Shown: one piece after another, positions 8,065 to 14,893 of the stretch
Layout of the letters: each line of letters opens with the position of its first letter
Position numbering within the stretch: position 1 is the first letter of the stretch
Source of the DNA: WTAW01 sp964540205
GTDB taxonomy: Bacteria > Acidobacteriota > Aminicenantia > Aminicenantales > Aminicenantaceae
Direction: 5' to 3'
Assembly (NCBI GenBank): GCA_964540205.1
Contig: CAZIMJ010000371.1
Location: 1 to 21,544, forward strand
DNA: 21,544 bases
The notes under the pieces: model-generated
What the model saw: only the letters and a program-made list of their open reading frames with translations
What the model was told of the DNA's origin: nothing
Database searches by the model: none
Translations under genes and position numbers: made by a program

Positions 8065-8301
8065 CTAAATCGCTTCAATGTGCTGCATTGATTTATATTT
8101 CAAATATTTACGCAGATAGTGTTTGTTCAGATATTGAATTTTGTGACCAAAACGTGACTGTTTAATTGTTCTGTTGATAATTTTTTTAACTATGAGGGTA
8201 ATGAGATACGTCACAAAAATGGCAATAAGGATCAAAAGAATTTGAAGAAAAGCAGGGGAAGCGATGAGTTTATTCATTTTGTCTTTGTGAAAATATAACA
8301 T
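8065..8301 (-). CDS. Small membrane ORF, possibly a truncated membrane protein
   Basis: 78 codons from ATG at 8301; Met9 (8277) is an alternative start. Residues 15-40 form one strong hydrophobic helix (AFLQILLILIAIFVTYLITL) followed by a basic stretch KKIINRTIKQSR, like the membrane-interface segment of MscS-type channels, and then an unremarkable hydrophilic tail. Codons 46-54 coincide exactly with the 27-bp repeat that recurs at 14797. The ORF may therefore be the start of a larger membrane-protein gene joined to unrelated sequence at that repeat. No good ribosome site is visible for either start. It may not be expressed. Confidence 0.35.
   Translation of the reverse strand: MLYFHKDKMNKLIASPAFLQILLILIAIFVTYLITLIVKKIINRTIKQSRFGHKIQYLNKHYLRKYLKYKSMQHIEAI
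8140..8166 (+). repeat. 27-bp direct repeat, copy 1
   Basis: An exact 27-base match to 14797-14823 in the same orientation, with core GTGACCAAAACGTGACTG. Similarity continues weakly for a few bases on both sides and then stops. The copies are 6.66 kb apart and enclose the sigma/bS21/trehalose block. On the reverse strand the repeat can be read as TVTFWSQ, which in my recollection resembles tails of some tyrosine-recombinase genes; that reading is speculative. Confidence 0.85.
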
Positions 8302-8437
8302 AGGAAGTTTTTTAATTCAAAAGCTTGTAAAAAACGAATTTAGTATCCCGCCTTAAATTAATCTGGATATAAAATCTTAGGCTAATGAGAATTTCTCTTG
8401 ATCAGCCAATACGTCCCACCTCTTTTCAAAGTCAGAT

Positions 8438-8466
8438 TTGATTCTTTGGAAGGGATTTGATATTAT
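8438..8466 (+). promoter_or_regulatory. Predicted promoter (extended -10) upstream of the sigma/bS21 block
   Basis: TTGATT at 8438-8443 and TATTAT at 8461-8466 are separated by exactly 17 bases. TGA lies directly before the -10, making it an extended -10 element. The expected start is near 8473, before the 8587 gene. The spacer end and -10 (GATTTGATATTATA) match the promoter at 14481 except for one base. Confidence 0.6.
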
Positions 8467-8586
8467 ACAACCACATGATTTTAAAATTCATTTAAATTGC
8501 CCCCATCATAATTCCCCACTTTGTTTTGTATTTTGGGTAAATTTCGAATTGATGCGCATGTTTGTTTTGAGGAATGTCAGAAACGA

Positions 8587-9045
8587 ATGAGAAAAAAAAT
8601 TACTCCCGATCGAATCATAAATGGTGATGTCAAATACTCGCTCGAGGATTTTTTCAAAGAGCTTTGGAAAGACATCGAAGCTTCAATATCTAGAGACGAT
8701 TTTGCTCATATCTCTAACATCAAAGAACGAAGCAGAGAGTATAAAAAAAGTGTAAGGGAGGTTTTTAATTTTGTGTACGAAATATGCTTTCAAGCCGCGA
8801 TAAATACTCCCCGCTTAAAGAGGATTCTCGAAAAGGCAAGTGACGAAGAAAAAAATATCATAGAGAAAACAATAAAATCATATAAGGACAGTATCGATAT
8901 CTTGCGCGCAATTTTCGTGAGAGAAATATCAGCCGAAATTGAAAAAGGTTTAACCAAGCGACAGGCCGCCAAGTTCGTTGTTGAGCGCAGTAAAAACAGA
9001 TTGATTCATTTTTTGAGAAGCCAAGCAACATCCAAAAGAAAATAG
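8587..9045 (+). CDS. Hypothetical helical protein upstream of the sigma factor
   Basis: I do not recognise this protein. From ATG 8587 it has 152 residues; the frame is open upstream to 8521 but those starts have no ribosome site. GAGGA lies 13 bases before 8587, rather far. The sequence is almost entirely charged helix (IKERSREYKKSVREVFNFVY, then ILEKASDEEKNIIEKTIKSY) with no membrane segment, signal peptide or metal motif, and has a basic C-terminus (RSQATSKRK). It ends 23 bases before the sigma factor start and follows a good promoter, so the two are probably co-transcribed. Its position invites the idea of a sigma-associated factor, but nothing in the sequence shows that. Confidence 0.7.
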   Translation: MRKKITPDRIINGDVKYSLEDFFKELWKDIEASISRDDFAHISNIKERSREYKKSVREVFNFVYEICFQAAINTPRLKRILEKASDEEKNIIEKTIKSYKDSIDILRAIFVREISAEIEKGLTKRQAAKFVVERSKNRLIHFLRSQATSKRK

Positions 9046-9068
9046 CATGATATCGGAAGAAATTTAAT

Positions 9069-10472
9069 ATGAGCGTGCATAATATTTTGCAGACTGGAGA
9101 TCCCGTTAAGATCTATTTGCAAGAGATGGGCAGAACTCCGCTCCTCACACGTGAAAATGAAGTGGCCATAGCGAAACGGATGGAGAGATGCAAAACGAAT
9201 ATCTTCAAAACCCTCTTACAGACGCGCTATTTATTACAGAGAATATACGAACTCGAAGACAAGCTAAAACTTAACCCAATAAAATTTCACAGATTATTCG
9301 ATGACAACAATGAAGAGTTGAAAAAGTCTAATCTGGAGAAAAAACTGGAACGAATATTCTTCAATGTATACAAGATTAAAGATTACCATGCGCAGTTGAG
9401 GGGTATTCCTCAAAGAAAGAAAAACACCATAAAGCGAGCACGCCTTGTTATTCTAATCCTTCATGCCATCCAGAGGCTGCATATCAAACCAGTATTTTAT
9501 GAAGACATTTCTGAAGGCCTCTGTGCCAAATATAAGGTCATGTACGAGCTGGATCAAAGCAGAGATGAATTGAGCCGGCAAATATCGAGATCGCGGAGCA
9601 AGAAAGCAAAGATGAACTATCGGCAGAAGAAAAAAAGCATAAACAGAATGTATAGAAAATACAGAAGAGAAACTGGCCTTGACACTGAGGGATTAGGAAA
9701 AATTCTTCGATCCATATCCATTGAAAAAAGAGCCGAAACACAGACGAAGAGTGTGTTGGTAGAGGCGAATCTCAGATTGGTCATATCCATTGCTAAAAAA
9801 TATTTGCAAAGAGGCGTTGATTTTCTGGATTTGATCCAAGAAGGGAATATGGGATTGATCAAGGCCGTAGAGAAATTCGATTACAGAAGAGGATATAAAT
9901 TTTCCACATATGCCACATGGTGGATCAGACAGGCGATCACAAGAGCTCTCGCAGATCAGGCACGCACAATTCGAATTCCCGTGCATATGATCGAAACCAT
10001 CAACAGATTGAACAAAGTTTGCCGACTGTGGGTTCAGGAAAACGGTCGCGAGCCTACTCAAGAAGAGATTGCAAAAAAAATGAGACTCCCCATTAAAAAA
10101 GTACGCAAAATAATAAAAATCCAAAGAGATCCTATTTCATTGGAAATCCCAATCGGTGAGGATGAGAATAGTCTTTTGAAAGATTTCATCAAGGATGATC
10201 GGTCGCCTGTACCGGATGATGTTTTCATTCAGATCAGCCGCAAAGAGAAAATAGAAAAGGCTCTCGATTCACTCAATACAAAAGAAGCGATGGTCTTAAA
10301 AATGCGCTTCGGGCTGGGCAGTGGGAATGAGCACACTCTAGAAGAGGTGGGAAATCAATTCCGAGTCACTCGAGAACGCATCAGGCAGATCGAAGCAAAA
10401 GCTTTACGAAAGCTCAGACGTCCAAAGTCGTACCAAATGCTAAATTCTCTTCTGGATACTGGCGCTCCCTAA
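9069..10472 (+). CDS. rpoD: RNA polymerase sigma-70 factor, RpoD/SigA-like, lacking region 1.1
   Basis: 467 residues. Region 1.2 lies at about 10-40 (DPVKIYLQEMGRTPLLTREN). A basic, helical non-conserved region spans 41-225. Region 2 (226-300) carries ANLRLVISIAKKYLQRGVDF and YKFSTYATWWIRQAITRALA for core binding, -10 recognition and melting. Region 3 covers about 307-382. Region 4 ends with helix-turn-helix TLEEVGNQFRVTRERIRQIE (423-442). This is the full group 1/2 architecture, so it directs RNA polymerase to TTGACA/TATAAT-type promoters. The acidic region 1.1 typical of many RpoD proteins is absent: region 1.2 begins by residue 10. It could be the housekeeping factor or a close paralogue. 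GGAAG lies about 9 bases before ATG. bS21 follows within 30 bases, and a helical orphan precedes it by 23. Confidence 0.92.
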   Translation: MSVHNILQTGDPVKIYLQEMGRTPLLTRENEVAIAKRMERCKTNIFKTLLQTRYLLQRIYELEDKLKLNPIKFHRLFDDNNEELKKSNLEKKLERIFFNVYKIKDYHAQLRGIPQRKKNTIKRARLVILILHAIQRLHIKPVFYEDISEGLCAKYKVMYELDQSRDELSRQISRSRSKKAKMNYRQKKKSINRMYRKYRRETGLDTEGLGKILRSISIEKRAETQTKSVLVEANLRLVISIAKKYLQRGVDFLDLIQEGNMGLIKAVEKFDYRRGYKFSTYATWWIRQAITRALADQARTIRIPVHMIETINRLNKVCRLWVQENGREPTQEEIAKKMRLPIKKVRKIIKIQRDPISLEIPIGEDENSLLKDFIKDDRSPVPDDVFIQISRKEKIEKALDSLNTKEAMVLKMRFGLGSGNEHTLEEVGNQFRVTRERIRQIEAKALRKLRRPKSYQMLNSLLDTGAP

Positions 10473-10488
10473 ACATAAAAAAATCAAC

Positions 10489-10498
10489 AGGAGGTGAT
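10489..10498 (+). promoter_or_regulatory. Extended Shine-Dalgarno of the bS21 gene; decides a CTG start
   Basis: AGGAGGTGAT is fully complementary to the 16S rRNA 3' tail over ten bases. It overlaps the GTG at 10494, so that codon cannot be served by it. The only in-frame codon at normal distance is CTG at 10503, 8 bases after GGAGG. Confidence 0.65.
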
Positions 10499-10502
10499 AA
10501 AC

Positions 10503-10712
10503 CTGGCTTTTGTTTTTATTAAGAAAGATGAATCCTTGGAGAACGCTCTCAGAAGGTTCAAGAGAAAAGTCCAACGAGAAGCCATTATGAGAGATATCAA
10601 AAAAAGCTCTGTTTACGTCAAGCCCGGAGATAAGAGACGAATGAAAGAACACCGGGCACTAAAGCGCATGCGTAGATATCTCAGGCGAAAAAAGGAAAGA
10701 GAACTTTGGTGA
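10503..10712 (+). CDS. rpsU: Small ribosomal subunit protein bS21
   Basis: A highly basic protein of 69 residues from the chosen start, with the bS21 signature KKDESLENALRRFKRKV near its N-terminus and an Arg/Lys-rich tail (KRMRRYLRRKKERELW). bS21 sits by the 16S 3' end and assists initiation. No ATG lies near the N-terminus. The frame also contains GTG at 10494, but this lies inside the Shine-Dalgarno. Starting at CTG 10503 gives MAFVFIKKDESLENAL, which fits the M-A-x-V form of the family. A non-standard start on a ribosomal protein gene would be notable; ATT at 10518 is a less likely alternative. It follows the sigma gene stop by 30 bases, so the two are presumably one transcript. Confidence 0.88.
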   Translation: MAFVFIKKDESLENALRRFKRKVQREAIMRDIKKSSVYVKPGDKRRMKEHRALKRMRRYLRRKKERELW

Positions 10713-10823
10713 TCAGATCTTTTCCGATTTCGCCATACGTTTCATCATCATATATAATGAGTTCGATATAATTTCGTATCCATCAATATAGCAAAATATA
10801 TGTTCAAGAATTAGAACCCTAAT

Positions 10824-10852
10824 TTGACTCATCTCCCATGAGATGTTATAAA
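10824..10852 (+). promoter_or_regulatory. Predicted treT promoter with an inverted repeat in the spacer
   Basis: TTGACT at 10824-10829 and TATAAA at 10847-10852 are separated by exactly 17 bases. The spacer is almost wholly a perfect inverted repeat: CATCTC (10830-10835), CCAT, GAGATG (10840-10845). A dimeric regulator bound there would cover the RNA polymerase site. The expected start is near 10859, leaving a leader of about 37 bases. Confidence 0.6.
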
Positions 10853-10895
10853 ATCCACTCACTCTTTGGATTCTGCTCGACAGGAGAAAATTTGG

Positions 10896-12107
10896 ATGAA
10901 AAGTTTGGATGATTATCTTCCCATCGTTGGCGAAAAAGTGCTGGGACAAATCTATCAGAAAGCCCACCGATTGGTAAACAAACATATTGTGCACATCAAT
11001 TCCACGGCTTATGGAGGCGGAGTCGCTGAAATCCTGAATAATCTAATTGTGTTGCTCAATGATATAGGGGTGGATTCGGGATGGCGGGTGCTGATCGGTC
11101 CGTCTGATTTTTTCTCGATCACGAAGAAATTTCATAATGGTTTGCAGGGCAATTCTATTAATCTAAGCAACAATAAGAAAAGACTTTATTTAGAAACGAA
11201 CGACCGATTTTCTCGATTCACACACTTGGACCATGATTGTGTGATCGTGCACGATCCGCAGCCTCTCCCTCTCCTCAAATTTATTAAAAAGATACAGCCC
11301 TGGATTTGGCGCTGTCATATCGATATCACTCACCCGAATCCAGAGCTCTGGAATTTTGTTAAAACATTTATCCTCCGCTACGATATGATGGTCATTTCCA
11401 GCGAGAAGTTCAGGAAAGACGACCTTCCTCTAGAGCAAAAGATAATACATCCGTCTATCGATCCATTATCCCCGAAAAACATGGATCTCTCAGATGGTCT
11501 CATCGCGAAAACTTTAAAAAAGTTCGATATTCCAGTGGATAAGCCCCTTATTACTCAGGTGTCTCGGTTCGATCCGTGGAAGGATCCTGAGGGTGTTCTG
11601 AACGTCTTTAATGAAGTGAAAGAAAAGGTGGACTGCCGGTTGCTCTACTGTTATAACATGGCTCCGGATGATCCAGAAGGCATTATCATATACAACAAAA
11701 TGAAAAAAATCGCAGGAAAATATCTCCAGAGCGGTGATGTTCTCTTTAGACTCGGAGACAATCAGATCCTGGTGAATGCCCTTCAGAGAGTGTCTTCGGT
11801 TGTTCTACAAAAATCGATCAGGGAAGGATTTGGGCTCACGGTTTCGGAAGCTCAGTGGAAAGAGACGCCAGTTGTGGCCTCGCGTGTGGGAGGAATTCCG
11901 GAACAGGTGATTGACGGTAAAACCGGATTTCTAGTAGATCCTCAGGATATCAAGAGATGTGCGGACAAAGTGACCACTTTGATCAAAGATAAAAAACTGG
12001 CTACCAAGATGGGCAAAGCCGCAAAGGAATTCGTTAAACAAAAGTTCCTAATTACGCGCCATCTTGACGATTACCTCAACCTCCTGATAGACGTGTTTAA
12101 TCATTAA
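10896..12107 (+). CDS. treT: Trehalose synthase, glycosyltransferring (TreT-like, GT4 family)
   Basis: 403 residues. TreT joins a nucleotide-activated glucose (ADP- or UDP-glucose) to free glucose to give trehalose in one reversible cytosolic step. Strong TreT features are present: HINSTAYGGGVAEIL near 33-47, KKFHNGLQGN near 77-86, VIVHDPQPLPLL, QPWIWRCHIDI (134-144), QVSRFDPWKDP (221-231), and the GT4 donor-site pair Glu310/Glu318 in REGFGLTVSEAQ. I chose ATG 10896 because AGGAG lies 9 bases upstream; an in-frame TTG ten codons earlier has no ribosome site. The gene has its own predicted promoter 184 bases after bS21 and precedes otsAB by 146 bases. Length and domain order are normal for the family. 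Sugar-nucleotide preference cannot be read from the sequence. Confidence 0.88.
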   Translation: MKSLDDYLPIVGEKVLGQIYQKAHRLVNKHIVHINSTAYGGGVAEILNNLIVLLNDIGVDSGWRVLIGPSDFFSITKKFHNGLQGNSINLSNNKKRLYLETNDRFSRFTHLDHDCVIVHDPQPLPLLKFIKKIQPWIWRCHIDITHPNPELWNFVKTFILRYDMMVISSEKFRKDDLPLEQKIIHPSIDPLSPKNMDLSDGLIAKTLKKFDIPVDKPLITQVSRFDPWKDPEGVLNVFNEVKEKVDCRLLYCYNMAPDDPEGIIIYNKMKKIAGKYLQSGDVLFRLGDNQILVNALQRVSSVVLQKSIREGFGLTVSEAQWKETPVVASRVGGIPEQVIDGKTGFLVDPQDIKRCADKVTTLIKDKKLATKMGKAAKEFVKQKFLITRHLDDYLNLLIDVFNH

Positions 12108-12207
12108 TAGAATCAATCCCCCGAACTAACCGAGAAAGAACTGCTTCCAGTTTTTCGTTTCTGAAATCACAAATTGGGTCTCTCTTCGAACATCAATCAT
12201 CAGCAAT

Positions 12208-12236
12208 TTGAAATTAATTTATCTACGCGTTAAACT
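12208..12236 (+). promoter_or_regulatory. Predicted promoter of the otsA-otsB fusion gene
   Basis: TTGAAA at 12208-12213 and TAAACT at 12231-12236 are separated by 17 bases. The expected start near 12243 would leave only about 11 bases before ATG 12254. Confidence 0.45.
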
Positions 12237-12253
12237 ACAAATGAGCTTATCTC

Positions 12254-14464
12254 ATGCCATCAGCAAAGCAGAAATCAGGCCGTTTGATCATTGTCTCCAA
12301 CAGGCTTCCTGTGTCCATCACAAAAAGAAAAGGGAAAATCATAGTCCAGCAAAGTCCGGGCGGGCTTGCCACGGCGCTTCGCGCTCTGGGGACAGAAAAA
12401 GATGTCGTTTTTGTTGGATGGCCGGGCTACATGCCAGAGAGTTGCAAAGAACAGGAATTCATCGAATCAACTCTGAAAGAGGAGCATAACTGCTTTCCGG
12501 TTTTTCTGAAGCGTAGCGAAATCGACAAATACTACTATGGTTTTGCCAATCGCACCCTCTGGCCGCTATTCCACTATTTCACCTCTTATTGCACCTTTGA
12601 AAAATCGGAGTGGGAAGCCTACCATCGCGTCAACCAGAAGTTCTTCAAAGAGATCATAAGTCTCTCCGATGGTTCGGATACCTTCTGGATTCATGATTAT
12701 CACTTGATGCTGTTGCCGCATCTGTTGCGTACCTATTTTCCCAAAACCGACATAGGATTCTTTCTTCACATTCCCTTTCCCTCATCTGAGATTTATCGCA
12801 TACTTCCTTGGCGTAATGAATTGCTGGAAGGCATCTTGGGAGCGGACCTGGTCGGTTTCCATACTTATGAATACGCCCGCCACTTTTTGAGCAGTGTCCT
12901 GCGTCTTTTAGGGCATGAACAAGAATTCGGCGCCATTTCTATCGAGGACCGCATGGTTTTGGTGGATAATTTTCCTATGGGAGTCGATGCTCAAAATATC
13001 ATGAGTCTGCTCAAGCAGGAATCGACGAGAAACGACATTAAGAAATTCCAAGATGTGGTTCAAAAGAGAGACCGAAAAATCATTCTTTCCGTCGATCGTC
13101 TGGACTATTCTAAAGGCATTCCCCACCGGTTGCTCGCCATTGAGGACTTTCTTATGCGGTATCCGGAATGGCGGGAGAAGTGTGTGTATATCATGCTCTG
13201 TGTGCCTTCCAGGACTAAGGTCCGGGATTATGTCCTTCTGAAACAGGAGGTCGAAAGCTTAGTGGGAAAGATCAACGGCCGTTTCGGCACCCCCGGTTGG
13301 ATGCCGATTTATTACATGTATCGTTCTCTTCCTTTTCAGAGGCTTCTCCCTCTATATACTCTTGCCGACATTGCTATGGTCACGCCCGTGCGAGACGGCA
13401 TGAATCTTGTGGCAAAAGAATATGTCGCCTCGAGGACGGAAGATACGGGTGTTCTCATTTTAAGCGGCACAGCGGGCGCTGAAGCCGAGCTGGGTGAGGC
13501 TTTGATTGTCAATGTCTACAGCAAAGATGACATTGTCAATGCTCTCGTCCAGGCTTTGGAGATGCCGGAAGAAGAGCAGTCGCGGCGAATGCGTACCATG
13601 AGACAACGCATCATCGAGTATGATATCCATCACTGGACCAGAAGTTTTATTGCAGGACTTGAAGGAGCCAACAAACTCAAATCCCAAAGGGAATACCGGA
13701 GACTGTCCGAAAAGTGGAAGAAAAAACTCCTTTCCGATTACAAGAGGAGTACAAAACGCCTTCTGCTTTTTGATTACGACGGAACCTTGATCTCATTTGC
13801 CAAGAAGCCCGAGGACGCTGAACCGGATACGGAACTCAAAAGGTTGCTTCTTTTTCTCGCGAAGAAGCGCAAAAATCACCTCGCTATCGTCAGCGGACGC
13901 GACCGTTCGACTATGGACCAGTGGTTGGGAGACATTCCTTGTGCCTTGGTAGCCGAGCATGGGGCTTGGATCCGCGTGGACAAGCAATCGGATTGGAAAG
14001 CCCAAAAGACCATGTCCCACGACTGGAAATCCCAAGTGATGCCCATCCTGAAAACTTATGTTGCTCGAGTCCCAGGAGCACTTGTTGAGGAGAAAGAATT
14101 CGGACTGGCCTGGCACTATCGCAAAGCCAATCCCGAACTAGGAGAAATCCGCTCGTGTGAGTTGTTCGACAACCTCAACGAGTTTTTAGCGAACACGGAT
14201 TTGCATCTCATGCACGGGAAAAAAGTGATCGAGGTACGCCCAGGTGGAGTCAACAAGGGCCAGGCAGCTCAGAGTCTGTTGAAAATGGATAGATTTGATT
14301 TTGTGCTCGCCATCGGTGACGACTGGACCGATGAAGATTTGTTCAAGTCCTTGCCAGAAGGGGCCTACTCCATCAAGATCGGTTTTGGAGCGACACAGGC
14401 TCAATATTTTCTTGACTCTCCCCAGGCTTGCCGTCGTTTCTTGCATGATCTTGCTAAGAAATGA
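12254..14464 (+). CDS. otsAB: Bifunctional trehalose-6-phosphate synthase / trehalose-phosphatase (OtsA-OtsB fusion)
   Basis: 736 residues with two enzymes in one chain. Residues 10-475 are GT20 trehalose-6-phosphate synthase: IIVSNRLPVSI (12-22), GGLATAL, FANRTLWPLFHYF, FWIHDYHLMLLPHLL (144-158), FFLHIPFPSSEIYRILPWR, LSVDRLDYSKGIPHR (278-292) and DGMNLVAKEYVA (381-392). Residues 500-736 are a HAD phosphatase: DYDGTL at 507-512 with the nucleophile Asp507, IVSGRDR, AEHGAW, a lysine in GVNKGQA, and GDDWTDEDLF near 688. Together they convert UDP- or ADP-glucose and glucose-6-phosphate to trehalose. This order is common in bacterial and eukaryotic fusions. No clear Shine-Dalgarno precedes ATG, and an out-of-frame ATG lies at 12241. 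It follows treT on the same strand, so the locus holds two trehalose routes. Confidence 0.95.
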   Translation: MPSAKQKSGRLIIVSNRLPVSITKRKGKIIVQQSPGGLATALRALGTEKDVVFVGWPGYMPESCKEQEFIESTLKEEHNCFPVFLKRSEIDKYYYGFANRTLWPLFHYFTSYCTFEKSEWEAYHRVNQKFFKEIISLSDGSDTFWIHDYHLMLLPHLLRTYFPKTDIGFFLHIPFPSSEIYRILPWRNELLEGILGADLVGFHTYEYARHFLSSVLRLLGHEQEFGAISIEDRMVLVDNFPMGVDAQNIMSLLKQESTRNDIKKFQDVVQKRDRKIILSVDRLDYSKGIPHRLLAIEDFLMRYPEWREKCVYIMLCVPSRTKVRDYVLLKQEVESLVGKINGRFGTPGWMPIYYMYRSLPFQRLLPLYTLADIAMVTPVRDGMNLVAKEYVASRTEDTGVLILSGTAGAEAELGEALIVNVYSKDDIVNALVQALEMPEEEQSRRMRTMRQRIIEYDIHHWTRSFIAGLEGANKLKSQREYRRLSEKWKKKLLSDYKRSTKRLLLFDYDGTLISFAKKPEDAEPDTELKRLLLFLAKKRKNHLAIVSGRDRSTMDQWLGDIPCALVAEHGAWIRVDKQSDWKAQKTMSHDWKSQVMPILKTYVARVPGALVEEKEFGLAWHYRKANPELGEIRSCELFDNLNEFLANTDLHLMHGKKVIEVRPGGVNKGQAAQSLLKMDRFDFVLAIGDDWTDEDLFKSLPEGAYSIKIGFGATQAQYFLDSPQACRRFLHDLAKK

Positions 14465-14480
14465 CGCCATCAATCAAAAT

Positions 14481-14509
14481 TTGACTCTCCCACAGAGATT
14501 TGATACTAT
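14481..14509 (+). promoter_or_regulatory. Predicted strong promoter facing a gene remnant
   Basis: TTGACT at 14481-14486 and TACTAT at 14504-14509 are separated by exactly 17 bases, with an extended -10 TGA. The spacer end and -10 (GATTTGATACTATA) nearly duplicate the 8438 promoter. Only a 37-codon remnant ORF follows, so the promoter may have lost its gene or may drive a small RNA. Confidence 0.5.
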
Positions 14510-14571
14510 AGTTAACAATGAATTTAAAATTTGAGTTAGGTTAAGAAAATTAGAAATATTGAAAAAAATAA

Positions 14572-14685
14572 ATGAGTGAAATACTGGTCCCAAGAATAAA
14601 GAAGATCAGAAAAACCATAATGAATCCGGGATTAGCCGAGGTACAAGATGCGAGGGAGAGGCTGGCGGAATTGAAGAGCCTATAG
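14572..14685 (+). pseudogene. Remnant of a TPR-protein 3' end (debris copy 1)
   Basis: A 37-codon frame ends NPGLAEVQDARERLAELKSL and stop. This is the same C-terminal tail as the remnants at 19408-19632 and 20108-20197 (D-P-x-I-A-E-V-x-D-A-x-x-R-L-x-G-L). The first half of the frame does not resemble the TPR part, so only the last 20-22 codons are relic. No ribosome site is visible. Confidence 0.6.
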
Positions 14686-14893
14686 TCATTATTCAAGCCA
14701 TTGGATTTCTCATCCACTGTTCTATCATTAATAAAACACTCATATTTCTTGGTATTCCAGTTATTTACACTTCATTGTAAAGATCAAGCTTTGGAATTTG
14801 TGACCAAAACGTGACTGTTTAATGTTGGCTGCAAAAGCTGACTTTACTAAATGCAAAGAGAATTACATATAGTTTCACTTACTATGCAAATAT
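14686..14893. other. Gene-free stretch around repeat copy 2
   Basis: Between the TPR relic and the DUF2283-HTH gene I see only the 27-bp repeat at 14797-14823. No RNA, terminator or coding signal could be supported. Confidence 0.45.
14797..14823 (+). repeat. 27-bp direct repeat, copy 2
   Basis: Exact match to 8140-8166 over 27 bases in direct orientation. On the reverse strand one frame across it reads TVTFWSQIPKLD, preceded by a stop. It closes the 6.66-kb interval that contains the sigma factor, bS21 and trehalose genes. Confidence 0.85.

Noticed and set aside
10494..10502. GTG at 10494 as start of bS21
   Set aside because: It lies inside the AGGAGGTGAT Shine-Dalgarno and would have no ribosome site; the extra residues M-I-N do not fit the family.
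12208..12489. 93-codon frame overlapping the start of otsAB
   Set aside because: It is a different frame over clear OtsA coding sequence, with Cys/His/Arg-rich random-looking translation.
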